A DNA stretch of 64,000 nt, taken from the NCBI GenBank assembly GCA_030432905.1, contig JAUILU010000001.1, positions 868,001-932,000 on the forward strand. Reading direction: 5' to 3'. The notes under the pieces were generated by a model, which saw nothing but the letters and a program-made list of their open reading frames with translations, made no database searches and was not told where the DNA came from. This document shows, in pieces, positions 50,696-59,084 of this stretch (position 1 is the stretch's first letter; every line of letters starts with the position of its first letter). The stretch is from Phycisphaerae bacterium. Lineage in GTDB: Bacteria; Planctomycetota; Phycisphaerae; Phycisphaerales; UBA1924. The position numbers and the translations under genes are program-made.

Positions 50696-51469
50696 ATGAT
50701 TACGAAACGCGATTCTATGATAGTTGTAGTCGGGGCTGTACTGGCTTGTGCGGGATCTGCGCAGGCGGACATAACAGGTGCGACATCTAATGGCCACGGA
50801 CTATCGGCCGATATCACGTTGCTGGTAGCGAACCTTCAGGTGTTACCGCAGGGCTTTGCAAACGGAACCGCCCCCGGTCCATACGCCCAAAGCGACAGCG
50901 TTCTCAACGCAACATTCACCACTGCCGGGCTTGCGAATATCGGAGCTGGTGTGCTGAGCGGCGAGGCCAATTCTGATGTCGACGGGCTTACCGGGACTCG
51001 CACAACAAGCGGTACAGGGATGGTAACCGATCTCGGAACAGACCTGGTGCTAGGCACGATTCTCGATCTTACAGCTGGAGTTGTCCAGTCCGATTCAATG
51101 GTGAGTGGTGACTACGGCAGCCTTTCAGCGAACGGCTCGTCGATCCTGGCCGATGTGGATCTTTCGGTTTTGGGCGCAGACGTGTTTGTTGATGCAAACG
51201 CGGCTCCGAATACGGTTCTGTTCGATGCGCTTGGTATTCAGATCGTATTGAATGAACAGATCATGGGTGGCAACGGCATCGATTCTCGTTCGCTTGAAGT
51301 CAATGCGATCCGCATATCGTTCGATGATGTTGCCGCCGGCCTTGGCTTGCTCAATGGTGATATTAAGATCGCACACTCGTACGCCGAGATGAGTGCGGTC
51401 GTTCCCGCACCTGCGAGTGCGCTGGTCTTGATGTCGAGCGGCCTGCTCGCATCACGCCGAAGAAGATAG
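50696..51469 (+). CDS. Secreted PEP-CTERM-type protein (choice-of-anchor family-like)
   Basis: The 257-residue protein has a signal peptide (SMIVVVGAVLACAGSAQA). Its body is rich in Gly, Ser, Asp and beta-type segments (GHGLSADITLLVANLQVLPQ, LGADVFVDANAAPNTVLFDA). The C-terminal anchor is VPAPASALVLMSSGLLASRR followed by RR. The body pattern resembles the choice-of-anchor proteins found with several sorting signals. No enzyme motif is visible. It is transcribed alone and ends at a strong terminator 22 bases after the stop codon. The gene lies between the RND operon and the pilus cluster and is probably unrelated to either. Confidence 0.75.
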   Translation: MITKRDSMIVVVGAVLACAGSAQADITGATSNGHGLSADITLLVANLQVLPQGFANGTAPGPYAQSDSVLNATFTTAGLANIGAGVLSGEANSDVDGLTGTRTTSGTGMVTDLGTDLVLGTILDLTAGVVQSDSMVSGDYGSLSANGSSILADVDLSVLGADVFVDANAAPNTVLFDALGIQIVLNEQIMGGNGIDSRSLEVNAIRISFDDVAAGLGLLNGDIKIAHSYAEMSAVVPAPASALVLMSSGLLASRRRR

Positions 51470-51470
51470 C

Positions 51471-51959
51471 CTACTGCCCCCCGCAACCCGGGCCGGTGTC
51501 GGAGGCGCCGGCCTGTTTTTGTGCGCTGTCACTGGTTTCCATTCGAGTTACACTACGAGTTCTCGGATCATCATCTCTGCCCGCGGTAGTGAGTCTTGTA
51601 GCCTTTGAATTGATGCATGCCCCATCATTCGCTGCACGGCCGATTGCTGCCGCACGCCGCTCGAGTTCTGCCGCGAGTTGCACCGTCTCGATCGTTCGGA
51701 GTGTTTGTGTGTTTTGACTGTCATCACCGAGTAAGAGCCAGTTGGCGTCAACACCATAACGCTCCACAAGTCTCATGAGGAATACGGCAGGCGGCGAAGT
51801 CATGCCTCGGATGTATCTGCGGACTGACTCGTGGTTCATATCAAGCGAACGAGCGTACTGCGTTACGCACTGGTCCCCCACCGTCTCACGGATTCGTGAT
51901 ACCAGCAGACTTTCTTCGTCATTGATCTTCGTTCGTCGTAGTCGGTTATTGGTTGTCAT
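51471..51959 (-). CDS. Helix-turn-helix regulator (XRE-like)
   Basis: The ATG at 51959 has GGGGGAG upstream; an in-frame non-ATG start 24 bases earlier lacks a site. The 162-residue product has an N-terminal DNA-binding region, ESLLVSRIRETVGDQCVTQY followed by ARSLDMNHESVRRYIRGMTS and FLMRLVERYGVDANWLLLGD, the layout of XRE/CI-like domains ending in a 'NWLL.GD' helix. The remaining 80 residues are Ala/Arg-rich and probably disordered. It lies 43 bases downstream of the kinase-like gene in the same direction, so it may be the last gene of the pseudopilin operon. Its final codons are overlapped by the terminator of the opposite-strand gene. Confidence 0.7.
   Translation of the reverse strand: MTTNNRLRRTKINDEESLLVSRIRETVGDQCVTQYARSLDMNHESVRRYIRGMTSPPAVFLMRLVERYGVDANWLLLGDDSQNTQTLRTIETVQLAAELERRAAAIGRAANDGACINSKATRLTTAGRDDDPRTRSVTRMETSDSAQKQAGASDTGPGCGGQ
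51491..51520 (+). terminator. Intrinsic terminator after the PEP-CTERM gene
   Basis: GGCCGG(TG) pairs with (CG)CCGGCC around a 7-base loop, followed by TGTTTTT. It lies 22 bases after the stop of the plus-strand gene and inside the 3' end of the opposite-strand regulator. Confidence 0.75.
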
Positions 51960-52002
51960 CTGCTCCCCCGAGAGATACTGCAATCATACTTGTGATGGGC
52001 AT

Positions 52003-53877
52003 TCACGCCGCACCACGAAGCTCATATGACTGATTCAATGTAAGCGTGTTAAGAATGCAAGCCTCAGCTTGAGATCGACTGCATACAACAGTGCTGTATT
52101 GCATACCGTCTTCCGATCCGCTGTTTCTGCCTACTTCGGTTTTGATTAGCTTCCGCATCCGATACGAGCAGGATTCTTCATAGTCGGCCGCTACAACTGT
52201 CTGACGATCGTCAGACAGATATACAAAGGCAAACGGCCCTACGAGCCTGGACACGCGTTCAAGAGTTTGCGAGACAGACTGGTCATTCGTTACAGATACG
52301 AATACAACTGCTACGTTCGTGTTTGGTTCCGTACCAGGTTTGGTGCCTAGAAAGTGATCAAGCACTAGAGTGGACTGATCGACAGGCAGTCGGATAGACG
52401 CTAGCGATTCAGATCGATCGTACACAACCCGACCGTAAGACGATTTCGCAAGGATCTGTATCTGCTCTTCGCGTATCCATGATGATATGCCAGACGTACC
52501 AGTACCGCTTGGTTGAGCGACATCCGGTGTACTTGTAGTGGTTGCAGCTTCGACGGGCATCAACCGAACTGAGATATCAACAACTGATCCAGATGTGGAT
52601 GCAACTAAACTGAGCTTCCCTGATTTGTGCTGTGCGATCGCCTTGGCGCACAAGGTCATGATGATCTGGCGTACAACGGCATCATCGATATACACACTCG
52701 GAAGCGTGGTTGTTTCATCAATACTAAGACCTACGTCAGACAGCTGCGTTAGCTGGTGAAGCTCTGGTCCGATTCCGCTCAGGAGTTCTGATACCGACCG
52801 GGTCGTTCTGACAGTCACCATCTGGTCTGCGATCATGCGGGCGCTCATGCACTGGGATGCCGTAAGAAGCTGTAAGATGGTCGTATCTCTATGAGCGTTC
52901 TTGACCTCTCTTAGTAGCTCCGGAGAAAGCTGTGGTTTCGAAACGAGTCGATTGCAGACTGCGGCAATGTTGTCGAGTCCATTACTGACCACTGTTTCAT
53001 GTTCGACAATGCAATCACTCAACTTCTGAACCGTGGAGTTCAGATAAGATGCTTCATCAGCCAGATCGACCCGCATCTTGCGTCGTTCATGATCTGACTC
53101 TTCTCGACTACCAGCGACCTGCCTTGATAGTTCGGCGATGACACGCCTCTGCATCGACAGCTTTGTCGAGAGCTCATTGAATGCAGAATCAAGATACGCG
53201 AACTCAGATCGGCCGTTAAGGCGCATAGGTTTGATTGGGGCCTCAAGCAGGCTTCTTCGGATGTTAGTGTGTAGCCTATGCAGGTGCTTTGCATGCCGTG
53301 ATCGCCAACGTAACATTAGCCAGGAAGCAACGATAGCAGAAACCGTAGCACCGGAGAACACGGAAGTTGCTAGTGCTGGCGATACCCCTGCCACACTCGG
53401 ACCGTGGACCCCCAATGTCAGAGTCATGCTTTCGCCGCGCCGACCGCGGTATGTTCGCGTAACTAGCGCGTGATCTGAAGCACCATCGCCTTGAGACTCT
53501 TGTTTCTTTTCGAATCGAGTTCCCAGGTAGAGTACTTCTTGCCCTTGGCTATCCGTTAGCTTGATAAAGGCTACATTCTTATCTTGCAGGATGGGCCGTA
53601 GTTTCATCACCGCCAATGATTTCCATCCGTCGGTGCGTAGTTCTTCAAGCTGCTGTGCTCCAAGTACCGCTACTGACTGGTACTGACTGCTTATGTCGGC
53701 TTGTTGACCGATAGCTTTCTGAGCTGTGTACACCCCGAGTGTTACGACTGCGCACAATACAATCGCCAGAACAAGTATCACCGTCGGAGCGGCATGCTTC
53801 CGTGCGCGTGGGAGATCAGCCATAGATTTGCTTACTCTGTAGGTATATAGCATGTCATGCTTCGAGGTCTGGATCAT
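52003..53877 (-). CDS. Membrane protein with HAMP-like and degenerate histidine-kinase-like domains
   Basis: The 624-residue protein has two transmembrane segments (TVILVLAIVLCAVVTLGVYT; ALATSVFSGATVSAIVASWL) flanking a periplasmic domain of about 130 residues. After the second segment there is a HAMP-like region (PIKPMRLNGRSEFAYLDSAF), a coiled coil (KLSMQRRVIAELSRQVAGSR) and a DHp-like helical region. A C-terminal segment (YIDDAVVRQIIMTLCAKAIA) weakly resembles the N-box of HATPase domains. I see no H-box histidine in an SHELR-like context and no clear G-boxes, so it is likely an inactive kinase or a structural relative. It is coded with the minor pseudopilins (ATGA overlap), suggesting a role in pilus or secretion control. 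No specific function is known. Confidence 0.6.
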   Translation of the reverse strand: MIQTSKHDMLYTYRVSKSMADLPRARKHAAPTVILVLAIVLCAVVTLGVYTAQKAIGQQADISSQYQSVAVLGAQQLEELRTDGWKSLAVMKLRPILQDKNVAFIKLTDSQGQEVLYLGTRFEKKQESQGDGASDHALVTRTYRGRRGESMTLTLGVHGPSVAGVSPALATSVFSGATVSAIVASWLMLRWRSRHAKHLHRLHTNIRRSLLEAPIKPMRLNGRSEFAYLDSAFNELSTKLSMQRRVIAELSRQVAGSREESDHERRKMRVDLADEASYLNSTVQKLSDCIVEHETVVSNGLDNIAAVCNRLVSKPQLSPELLREVKNAHRDTTILQLLTASQCMSARMIADQMVTVRTTRSVSELLSGIGPELHQLTQLSDVGLSIDETTTLPSVYIDDAVVRQIIMTLCAKAIAQHKSGKLSLVASTSGSVVDISVRLMPVEAATTTSTPDVAQPSGTGTSGISSWIREEQIQILAKSSYGRVVYDRSESLASIRLPVDQSTLVLDHFLGTKPGTEPNTNVAVVFVSVTNDQSVSQTLERVSRLVGPFAFVYLSDDRQTVVAADYEESCSYRMRKLIKTEVGRNSGSEDGMQYSTVVCSRSQAEACILNTLTLNQSYELRGAA

Positions 53878-54974
53878 GGCTCAACCCAATCTATGATTTG
53901 AGTCTTGCCGGCCCAATCCTTCCGATAGCGAGCGAGTATCTCGTGGGATGCTTTGCCGTGTTTGGCCTTGGCGTTCACAGAGTATGGCAGATCAGTTCTG
54001 CTGAACCGCACGTTGTCGAATGTCACTTCCGACAGCAGTCCTAGACTTTCAGCATGTAGCTCGATCCTCAGTTCGCCGTCAGGCGGAGAACCGTCAGTCT
54101 GGAACCTGAGTTCACAAGTAGACACCGATGATCCAATAAGCGTGCGTATGAGTACTGCAGGACAGAGCGCAGTTTCAAGCAAGTCATCTGCGTCTGCCAA
54201 CACATCTTCCAGGTCTGCCAGATCGAGCAGGACCGCCGCTTCGCGAGTCGTAGCGACCAGGGTGCTACCGGCATAGAGCTCGATCCATGCGTTGTCTTCT
54301 AGAATCGGAAGTGATGACGCGCCAACATCAACAGTGAGTGCATAGCCGGCATTAGGCTCAAGAGAACCTGATAGCTCTTTGCTTACCGTACCAGATCCGA
54401 CTAATGCTGCGACGAACGTCACGTATGCTTGATTCGAGCCATCGGTAGCACTTCCCGAAGCTCTGATACCTACGCGCGGCACAGTGAGCCCGGTGCTTGC
54501 GAGGGCTTGCCTTGAAAGAGTCCACCCACCGACATTCCCATGCATCGGCGGGCCGAAGAGCGGGTTTGCAAGCGATCCGACCTGGTCCTCGAAGCTGTTG
54601 TTGTCCAGGTCGATTGTTCCAGTATCATCGGTATCGAGCTCTACTCGTAGATCTACAGACACCCCATCGATACTCACCGCGCCTTGCCATTCATCGGTAT
54701 CGAGTTCTGCGGCCCAGCTATGATTGATTGATGCCTGCATCATCACATGGTCGATCGCCGATTCGGCGGCCATCCGCGCCTGAGCCTGCGACAACGCGTG
54801 TTTTTCATATGAGTAGAGCGGCGTGCCGGAAGCCATGAATCCAACCGAGGCGAGCAGCGCTATTCCAACCGCACCGACAACAAGCAGCATAACGGCACCA
54901 CGTCGAGTTGTGATCGAGCGTTTCGCGTTCCACCGTTGTCCTTGCAGATCTAATTCATGACTAGCCATTGCCAT
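53874..54974 (-). CDS. Minor pseudopilin-like protein (GspK/PilX-type)
   Basis: The 366-residue protein has a basic N-terminus followed by RRGAVMLLVVGAVGIALLAS, then a helical continuation with ALSQAQARMAAESAIDHVMM, which is typical of GspK/PilX N-terminal helices. The +5 Glu of true prepilins is absent, as in GspK. The remaining part is a larger globular domain with Asp/Thr-rich loops (VELDTDDTGTIDLDNNSFED) that looks carbohydrate- or calcium-binding in style. It overlaps its upstream neighbour by 14 bases and its downstream neighbour by four. Assignment as minor pseudopilin rests mainly on operon context. Confidence 0.7.
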   Translation of the reverse strand: MAMASHELDLQGQRWNAKRSITTRRGAVMLLVVGAVGIALLASVGFMASGTPLYSYEKHALSQAQARMAAESAIDHVMMQASINHSWAAELDTDEWQGAVSIDGVSVDLRVELDTDDTGTIDLDNNSFEDQVGSLANPLFGPPMHGNVGGWTLSRQALASTGLTVPRVGIRASGSATDGSNQAYVTFVAALVGSGTVSKELSGSLEPNAGYALTVDVGASSLPILEDNAWIELYAGSTLVATTREAAVLLDLADLEDVLADADDLLETALCPAVLIRTLIGSSVSTCELRFQTDGSPPDGELRIELHAESLGLLSEVTFDNVRFSRTDLPYSVNAKAKHGKASHEILARYRKDWAGKTQIIDWVEP

Positions 54975-55554
54975 TACCTCTTACTCGTGGCACCGCGACA
55001 ACCATGGAATGCGATACTGATTCCGAGAGCATGACACGAAGTGTTACGATGCCGTGGCTATCAACAACCGGATCTGTGATACTAAACACACACGACTCGA
55101 TACCGAGCGCGAGTGCATCAGACACCAACGCTACGTCTAAGTTTGCCTGCACAGTTACGGCGTCATCGATGGCAACGTCCGCTGCCTCTTCGAGGTCATC
55201 AATGGGCGAGAAGCGGCACAGCTCGTCGGTCACACTGTCCCAACGGTAGTAGAGAATCTCACTGATACTGGGATACCCGTTCCCATCTGTATCCGCAGCC
55301 CACAGCGTCAGACTCTCTTCAGTATGATCTAGTATCGAGTGACTGCACCGTATGTCTTGGTTTATCACTTCCGTGAGTCTTTGAACCATCAAGGCATCAT
55401 CGACAATCTTTGTACCTCTTTCAACAGCAACGCTCGTTGAAGTAAGCATCATCAATACAGCAGCTGCAATCACAGAGGATGTTGCGAGCGCGAGAACCGA
55501 CTCAATCAGCATGAATGCACGTCGTTTTAGATCTCTTGGGTAGGTATTGATCAT
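54961..55554 (-). CDS. Minor pseudopilin with N-methylation motif (GspJ/PilW-like)
   Basis: The 197-residue protein begins with MINTYPRDLKRRA, then FMLIESVLALATSSVIAAAV, a class III prepilin signal with Glu at position +5 relative to the predicted cleavage. The C-terminal region (GIVTLRVMLSESVSHSMVVA, VPRVRG) is the globular part expected for GspJ/PilW-type proteins. It overlaps the upstream gene by four bases and the downstream gene by 14, supporting a single minor-pseudopilin operon. Confidence 0.75.
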   Translation of the reverse strand: MINTYPRDLKRRAFMLIESVLALATSSVIAAAVLMMLTSTSVAVERGTKIVDDALMVQRLTEVINQDIRCSHSILDHTEESLTLWAADTDGNGYPSISEILYYRWDSVTDELCRFSPIDDLEEAADVAIDDAVTVQANLDVALVSDALALGIESCVFSITDPVVDSHGIVTLRVMLSESVSHSMVVAVPRVRGNGNG

Positions 55555-56045
55555 GGCACCACCTCATTCAATGGAATACACCGTGTTAGTTCGATGGCCC
55601 AGCCGTTTGGTGATTCGACCACGACAATGATTCGGCGGCCCGTATAGCTTGTTGTTCCGTTACTTAGATCAGGCAGGAGGCACGGCTCCACAGCAACGCG
55701 CCTCGTGTAGACCTGCTCTCGCAACACACACGACTCGCCAGATGACTCGGTGAGGGTTCCAGGTAGCTCCTCTAAACCGTCGTAGTCATCAACGCCCCAC
55801 CCTGAACGACCGCCATCGTCTGTGCTGATTGGCTTGATCGCGATCTCTTCTAGCATTCTCGTGGCTAGCCGAATGCCCTCAAGCCGCTCAGCACCGCGTT
55901 CGACGTTTCGCACTGTGCTTCCCATCGAGGAAGCCACCCCGATTACGGCAATGGAAAGTACTACCGCCGCAATAAGGCATTCCACAAGAGTGACAGCTCG
56001 CAACCATCGACAACGCTTTATTGATTTACCACTAAGCATCGACCC
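55551..56045 (-). CDS. Minor pseudopilin with N-methylation motif (GspI/PilV-like)
   Basis: The product contains KRCRWLRAVTLVECLIAAVV, then LSIAVIGVASSMGSTVRNVE, a prepilin cleavage and transmembrane segment with Glu at +5. The start is uncertain: ATG 56045 (MGSMLSGKS), ATG 56036 and GTG 56078 are all in frame and none has a clear Shine-Dalgarno sequence. From 56045 the protein has about 164 residues, with a 21-residue leader. The C-terminal half (ISTDDGGRSGWGVDDYDGLE) is globular. It is the first gene of the leftward operon of minor pseudopilins and a kinase-like protein. Confidence 0.72.
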   Translation of the reverse strand, partial: GSMLSGKSIKRCRWLRAVTLVECLIAAVVLSIAVIGVASSMGSTVRNVERGAERLEGIRLATRMLEEIAIKPISTDDGGRSGWGVDDYDGLEELPGTLTESSGESCVLREQVYTRRVAVEPCLLPDLSNGTTSYTGRRIIVVVESPNGWAIELTRCIPLNEVVP

Positions 56046-56489
56046 CATGTCGGCAATGCCTGCCGTGAAGTACAACACATGATTCGCACACTCTGTGTTT
56101 GAGAGATCATATTGTTACTTTGTGCCTTCTCATTACCCCATGCCGGGCATCTGAAACACAATTCAGTGAACGCTTCATGCAATACTGCACAGTACGGTGC
56201 ACATCGTTCTTTCATAATATGTCTACTTGTATATCAGTATTGCTAACACACGGCTTGCCCATCAGTAGTTCCACTTACCCAATACAAGTACCCACTTCTC
56301 CTTCTTATATATTCGTTACGCTCCACCATCGCAATGATTCAGCAACCACACCGCTCTCTGTGGACACAATGCTTGCTTATGTGGATTCTGATCTGTTTAC
56401 TGATTCATTAGTACATGCAGTGCATTGCATTCATGCGTGCCACCGATACAGCGGTAACCAGTCAAGCCAATATGTTGGAGGCTCTGCAG
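56046..56489. other. Divergent intergenic region of the pilus/secretion cluster
   Basis: The 444-base gap between the leftward pseudopilin operon and the rightward pilM-like operon is AT-richer than the flanking genes, and has no clear coding segment. The region should hold two divergent promoters. A GGAGG sits eight bases before ATG 56490. No palindromic operator stood out by eye. Confidence 0.45.
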
Positions 56490-57464
56490 ATGTTCCGCAC
56501 GTATTCCGGCCTATTCAGTCATGACAACACCTGCTACATGGTATCCATGTCCCCTGGCAACACCCCGGCCGTCGCTAAGCATGACTGTCTCAATGACGCA
56601 TTGTCCAGCCTGCATATTAAGTTGAACCAACGCCAGCAACGAAGAAGGGCTCGTCATCATGCAGGTATAGCGCTGGGCTCAGAGCACACAACGCTGCACC
56701 ACCTGAGACTAGCCAAGTTATCTGGCGAAGAGTTGCGGCAAGCAGTGCACTGGAAGATTGGTAAAGATACCTCACAATCAGAAGATCTATTTATTAGTGA
56801 TATCTGCTCGGTTTCCGAGACAGAAACACCCGACGGGGCTCATCTTGATGTACTCGGTGCAGCCTTATCATCAGGACATTCCCAGTCACTCTGCCAAGAG
56901 TTTGACACGAAAGGTATCACACTGCAGGCCATTGACACTGTGCCCGGCGCCATTGCACGCTGTTTCGATTACCAGTCGCCCAACATAGTGTCCAATCCAG
57001 TCACAGTAGTTGTGCTCTGCGAATCACGCCAGGCCAAATTGCTTGCGTGTTCCGGCGGCGAGCTATTATTTGCACACCTGCTGACTACCCCACAGGTTTG
57101 CCACCCCGCTGATTCCAGTACTCCGCCATCTACTTCAGACCATCTTGCATCACGATATGACATGATGGAGCTTCTGCGAGAGCTACGTGCAGGGCTTCAC
57201 TTCATACTCGACAGAATTGACACATCACCGGACGCTATCACCGGTACGTTGCTGAGTATCGGATGTCCTGACGACGAGTTGCTGTGGACACTCGACCAAT
57301 GCGCACGCATTGAGTTCCAGGATTTCCGTAAGCTTTTACGCCCGGACCTTCAGGACTGTCTCAGTTCGCTCCCAAAAGACTTTGACCTCGGAGCCGCGAG
57401 TGTCGCGTACGGGATGGCACTTCATCCTGCAGTAACCGGGCTGGCTATGAAGGATGCAATATGA
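56490..57464 (+). CDS. PilM/GspL-like cytoplasmic assembly protein
   Basis: The ATG at 56490 (MFRTYSGLFSHDN) has GGAGG eight bases upstream; earlier in-frame ATGs at 56415 and 56472 lack one. The 324-residue product resembles PilM-type actin-fold proteins in length and order. It has LRLAKLSGEELRQAVHWKIG (recognisable as the ELxxAVxWE-like family segment), LDVLGAALSSGHSQSLCQEF, DTKGITLQAIDTVPGAIARC, VVVLCESRQAKLLACSGGEL, then AGLHFILDRIDTSP and the late CARIEFQDFRKLL. PilM interacts with PilN and the inner-membrane platform. It is the first gene of the rightward operon and overlaps the PilN-like gene by four bases. Confidence 0.75.
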   Translation: MFRTYSGLFSHDNTCYMVSMSPGNTPAVAKHDCLNDALSSLHIKLNQRQQRRRARHHAGIALGSEHTTLHHLRLAKLSGEELRQAVHWKIGKDTSQSEDLFISDICSVSETETPDGAHLDVLGAALSSGHSQSLCQEFDTKGITLQAIDTVPGAIARCFDYQSPNIVSNPVTVVVLCESRQAKLLACSGGELLFAHLLTTPQVCHPADSSTPPSTSDHLASRYDMMELLRELRAGLHFILDRIDTSPDAITGTLLSIGCPDDELLWTLDQCARIEFQDFRKLLRPDLQDCLSSLPKDFDLGAASVAYGMALHPAVTGLAMKDAI

Positions 57465-58081
57465 GATCTGTCAACCTAGTTAGAAAGCAACCAAGTCGCG
57501 TATACAGCAGGCGATCGTGGCGCCCACCTGCACATACTGCGCCAACGGCTGCGTCGATCGTGGCTTTCGTATGGATCGCAACGGTCGCTCTGGACATCGG
57601 AAAGGTTCGGAACGCTTTAGCCAATCAGAAGCTAGAGCTACAGCTCTGCATGAACGCAGTTACAGAGCACAATCCTCCAGAGCAAACTGACCTGAGGCTA
57701 CCGTCAACGCTTCGTTCAATCGTCGCTTATCAGTCAACCGAGAGTATTGAGCACGCACTCGTAGACGTCATCAACGCGAGCAGCGATATGACGAAATACG
57801 ACTCACTAGTAGTACAACGGGCACATCTGAAAAGTGTAACACTAGACACTTTGGGTGAATGTCTCAGTGCCACATACACGGTGCAGCTACGAGGAACTGG
57901 CCAAGACAGCATCAGCATCGCACAACTTTCAGGCCGGATTGCTGACCTAAATGGCTTTAGCGGTGTTCGAACTGGAAAGATAGACCAGAATGACATTACG
58001 CCAACTGGATATCGACAGTTCCACTTACAGGCCGATTACAAACAGCAGCTAGCACTGTATAACGAGGCGGCCGGACAATGA
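57461..58081 (+). CDS. PilN/GspL-like inner membrane assembly protein
   Basis: The 206-residue protein has a short N-terminus with MRSVNLVRKQPSRVYSRRSW (compare the INLLP motif of PilN), one transmembrane segment (TAASIVAFVWIATVALDIG), a coiled-coil stretch, and a ferredoxin-like C-terminal domain (SVTLDTLGECLSATYTVQLR, RIADLNGFSGVRTGKID). This layout matches PilN. It overlaps both neighbours by four bases (PilM-like and PilO-like). Confidence 0.72.
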   Translation: MRSVNLVRKQPSRVYSRRSWRPPAHTAPTAASIVAFVWIATVALDIGKVRNALANQKLELQLCMNAVTEHNPPEQTDLRLPSTLRSIVAYQSTESIEHALVDVINASSDMTKYDSLVVQRAHLKSVTLDTLGECLSATYTVQLRGTGQDSISIAQLSGRIADLNGFSGVRTGKIDQNDITPTGYRQFHLQADYKQQLALYNEAAGQ

Positions 58082-58623
58082 GACAAGAACGTACAAAGAT
58101 AGTATTCGTCTTGATTTTTGCATTCGTGCTCTGTGCTGTCATAAGCTCGAAGCTGCTTGGAAAGGAAACGGTTGAGCTTGCGAAGGCAAGGCTACAAACT
58201 GAGAAGCTTGCGATACGTGTATCGGAACTGTCAGCCGTCAGCCGTCCGTTGCGCCTTAGCGATGCAGACCTTAGCGTATTTGAATCTGCCCTTCCGAGCT
58301 CAGCAAGAATAGACCCGCTTGTCAATCGCTTGGTCGATTCACTAGAGCAGCAGAACGTTACATCACACAGCTGGGAAGTCACTACTTCCGATCAGGGGCC
58401 TGATGTAAGTATGGTTCATATCGTATTCGGATTTGAATGCGACTTGGCACTGCTGCCAGAATTGATCTCTGACATTCGAAACAACCAGCGCTTGGTTCTT
58501 ATTGACAGCCTGACACTGAGTGCAGCAACCGATCCTTCCGACGGGATGATCTCTGTGTCACTCCGTCTGTGCGCATTCTACTTGAATACAAAACACCAAC
58601 GATTTTCAGGGGTAACGCCATGA
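58078..58623 (+). CDS. PilO/GspM-like inner membrane assembly protein
   Basis: The 181-residue protein has one N-terminal transmembrane helix (TKIVFVLIFAFVLCAVISSK), a coiled coil (ETVELAKARLQTEKLAIRVS), and a C-terminal ferredoxin-like domain (SMVHIVFGFECDLALLPELI, RLVLIDSLTLSAATDPSDGM), in line with PilO/GspM. It overlaps the PilN-like gene and the following PilP-like gene by four bases each. Family sequence similarity is low, so the assignment depends on order and architecture. Confidence 0.7.
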   Translation: MRQERTKIVFVLIFAFVLCAVISSKLLGKETVELAKARLQTEKLAIRVSELSAVSRPLRLSDADLSVFESALPSSARIDPLVNRLVDSLEQQNVTSHSWEVTTSDQGPDVSMVHIVFGFECDLALLPELISDIRNNQRLVLIDSLTLSAATDPSDGMISVSLRLCAFYLNTKHQRFSGVTP

Positions 58624-59084
58624 TGCAGGAGCATATCCGGTCAATGCGTAGTGCTGCGCTAGCACGACCGTACTGCACAACACTCACGATTATGGGCACT
58701 CTTATGGTGTCGATTGCTTGGGCAAAGCTGACCTCAAGAGATCTTGCTATCGCCAAGGCACCTCCGGTCGGGCCACTACACGACTCCGTAGCAGATCCGG
58801 TCTCATTCACCAGCTACACACCACCACCGATTGTCCCAACCCGACACAATCCATTTGCGATACAGCCCGCCCCGCTGGTTCCATTGGTCGAATCCGACTC
58901 ACACGAGATTTCATTGCGCCTGACTGCTGTTGTTCTGGCGGCGGAGCCAACTGCGATTATAAACGGACAGCTGGTTCGGGTCGGTGACACGGTTGAAAGC
59001 TGCCAGGTAGTAGAGATAAGCAAGGCAGGTGTGTCATTGAGAAGCTCCAAGGGCATGGTAATGGTTGAACGGAGTTCGAGATGA
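58620..59084 (+). CDS. PilP/GspC-like protein
   Basis: The start at ATG 58620 overlaps the PilO-like stop (ATGA); a longer frame upstream is not used. The 154-residue product has one N-terminal hydrophobic segment (YCTTLTIMGTLMVSIAWAKL), a Pro-rich linker (TSYTPPPIVPTRHNPFAIQP), and a small beta domain of the PilP/GspC HR type: ISLRLTAVVLAAEPTAIING, QLVRVGDTVESCQVVEISKA, GVSLRSSKGMVMVE. PilP and GspC HR domains dock the inner-membrane platform to the secretin. The secretin itself is not in this window. Confidence 0.72.
   Translation: MMQEHIRSMRSAALARPYCTTLTIMGTLMVSIAWAKLTSRDLAIAKAPPVGPLHDSVADPVSFTSYTPPPIVPTRHNPFAIQPAPLVPLVESDSHEISLRLTAVVLAAEPTAIINGQLVRVGDTVESCQVVEISKAGVSLRSSKGMVMVERSSR

Noticed and set aside
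56099..56489. Plus-strand frame in the divergent pilus intergenic region
   Set aside because: Cys/Ser/Thr-rich low-complexity translation overlapping the start of the PilM-like gene; no domain character.
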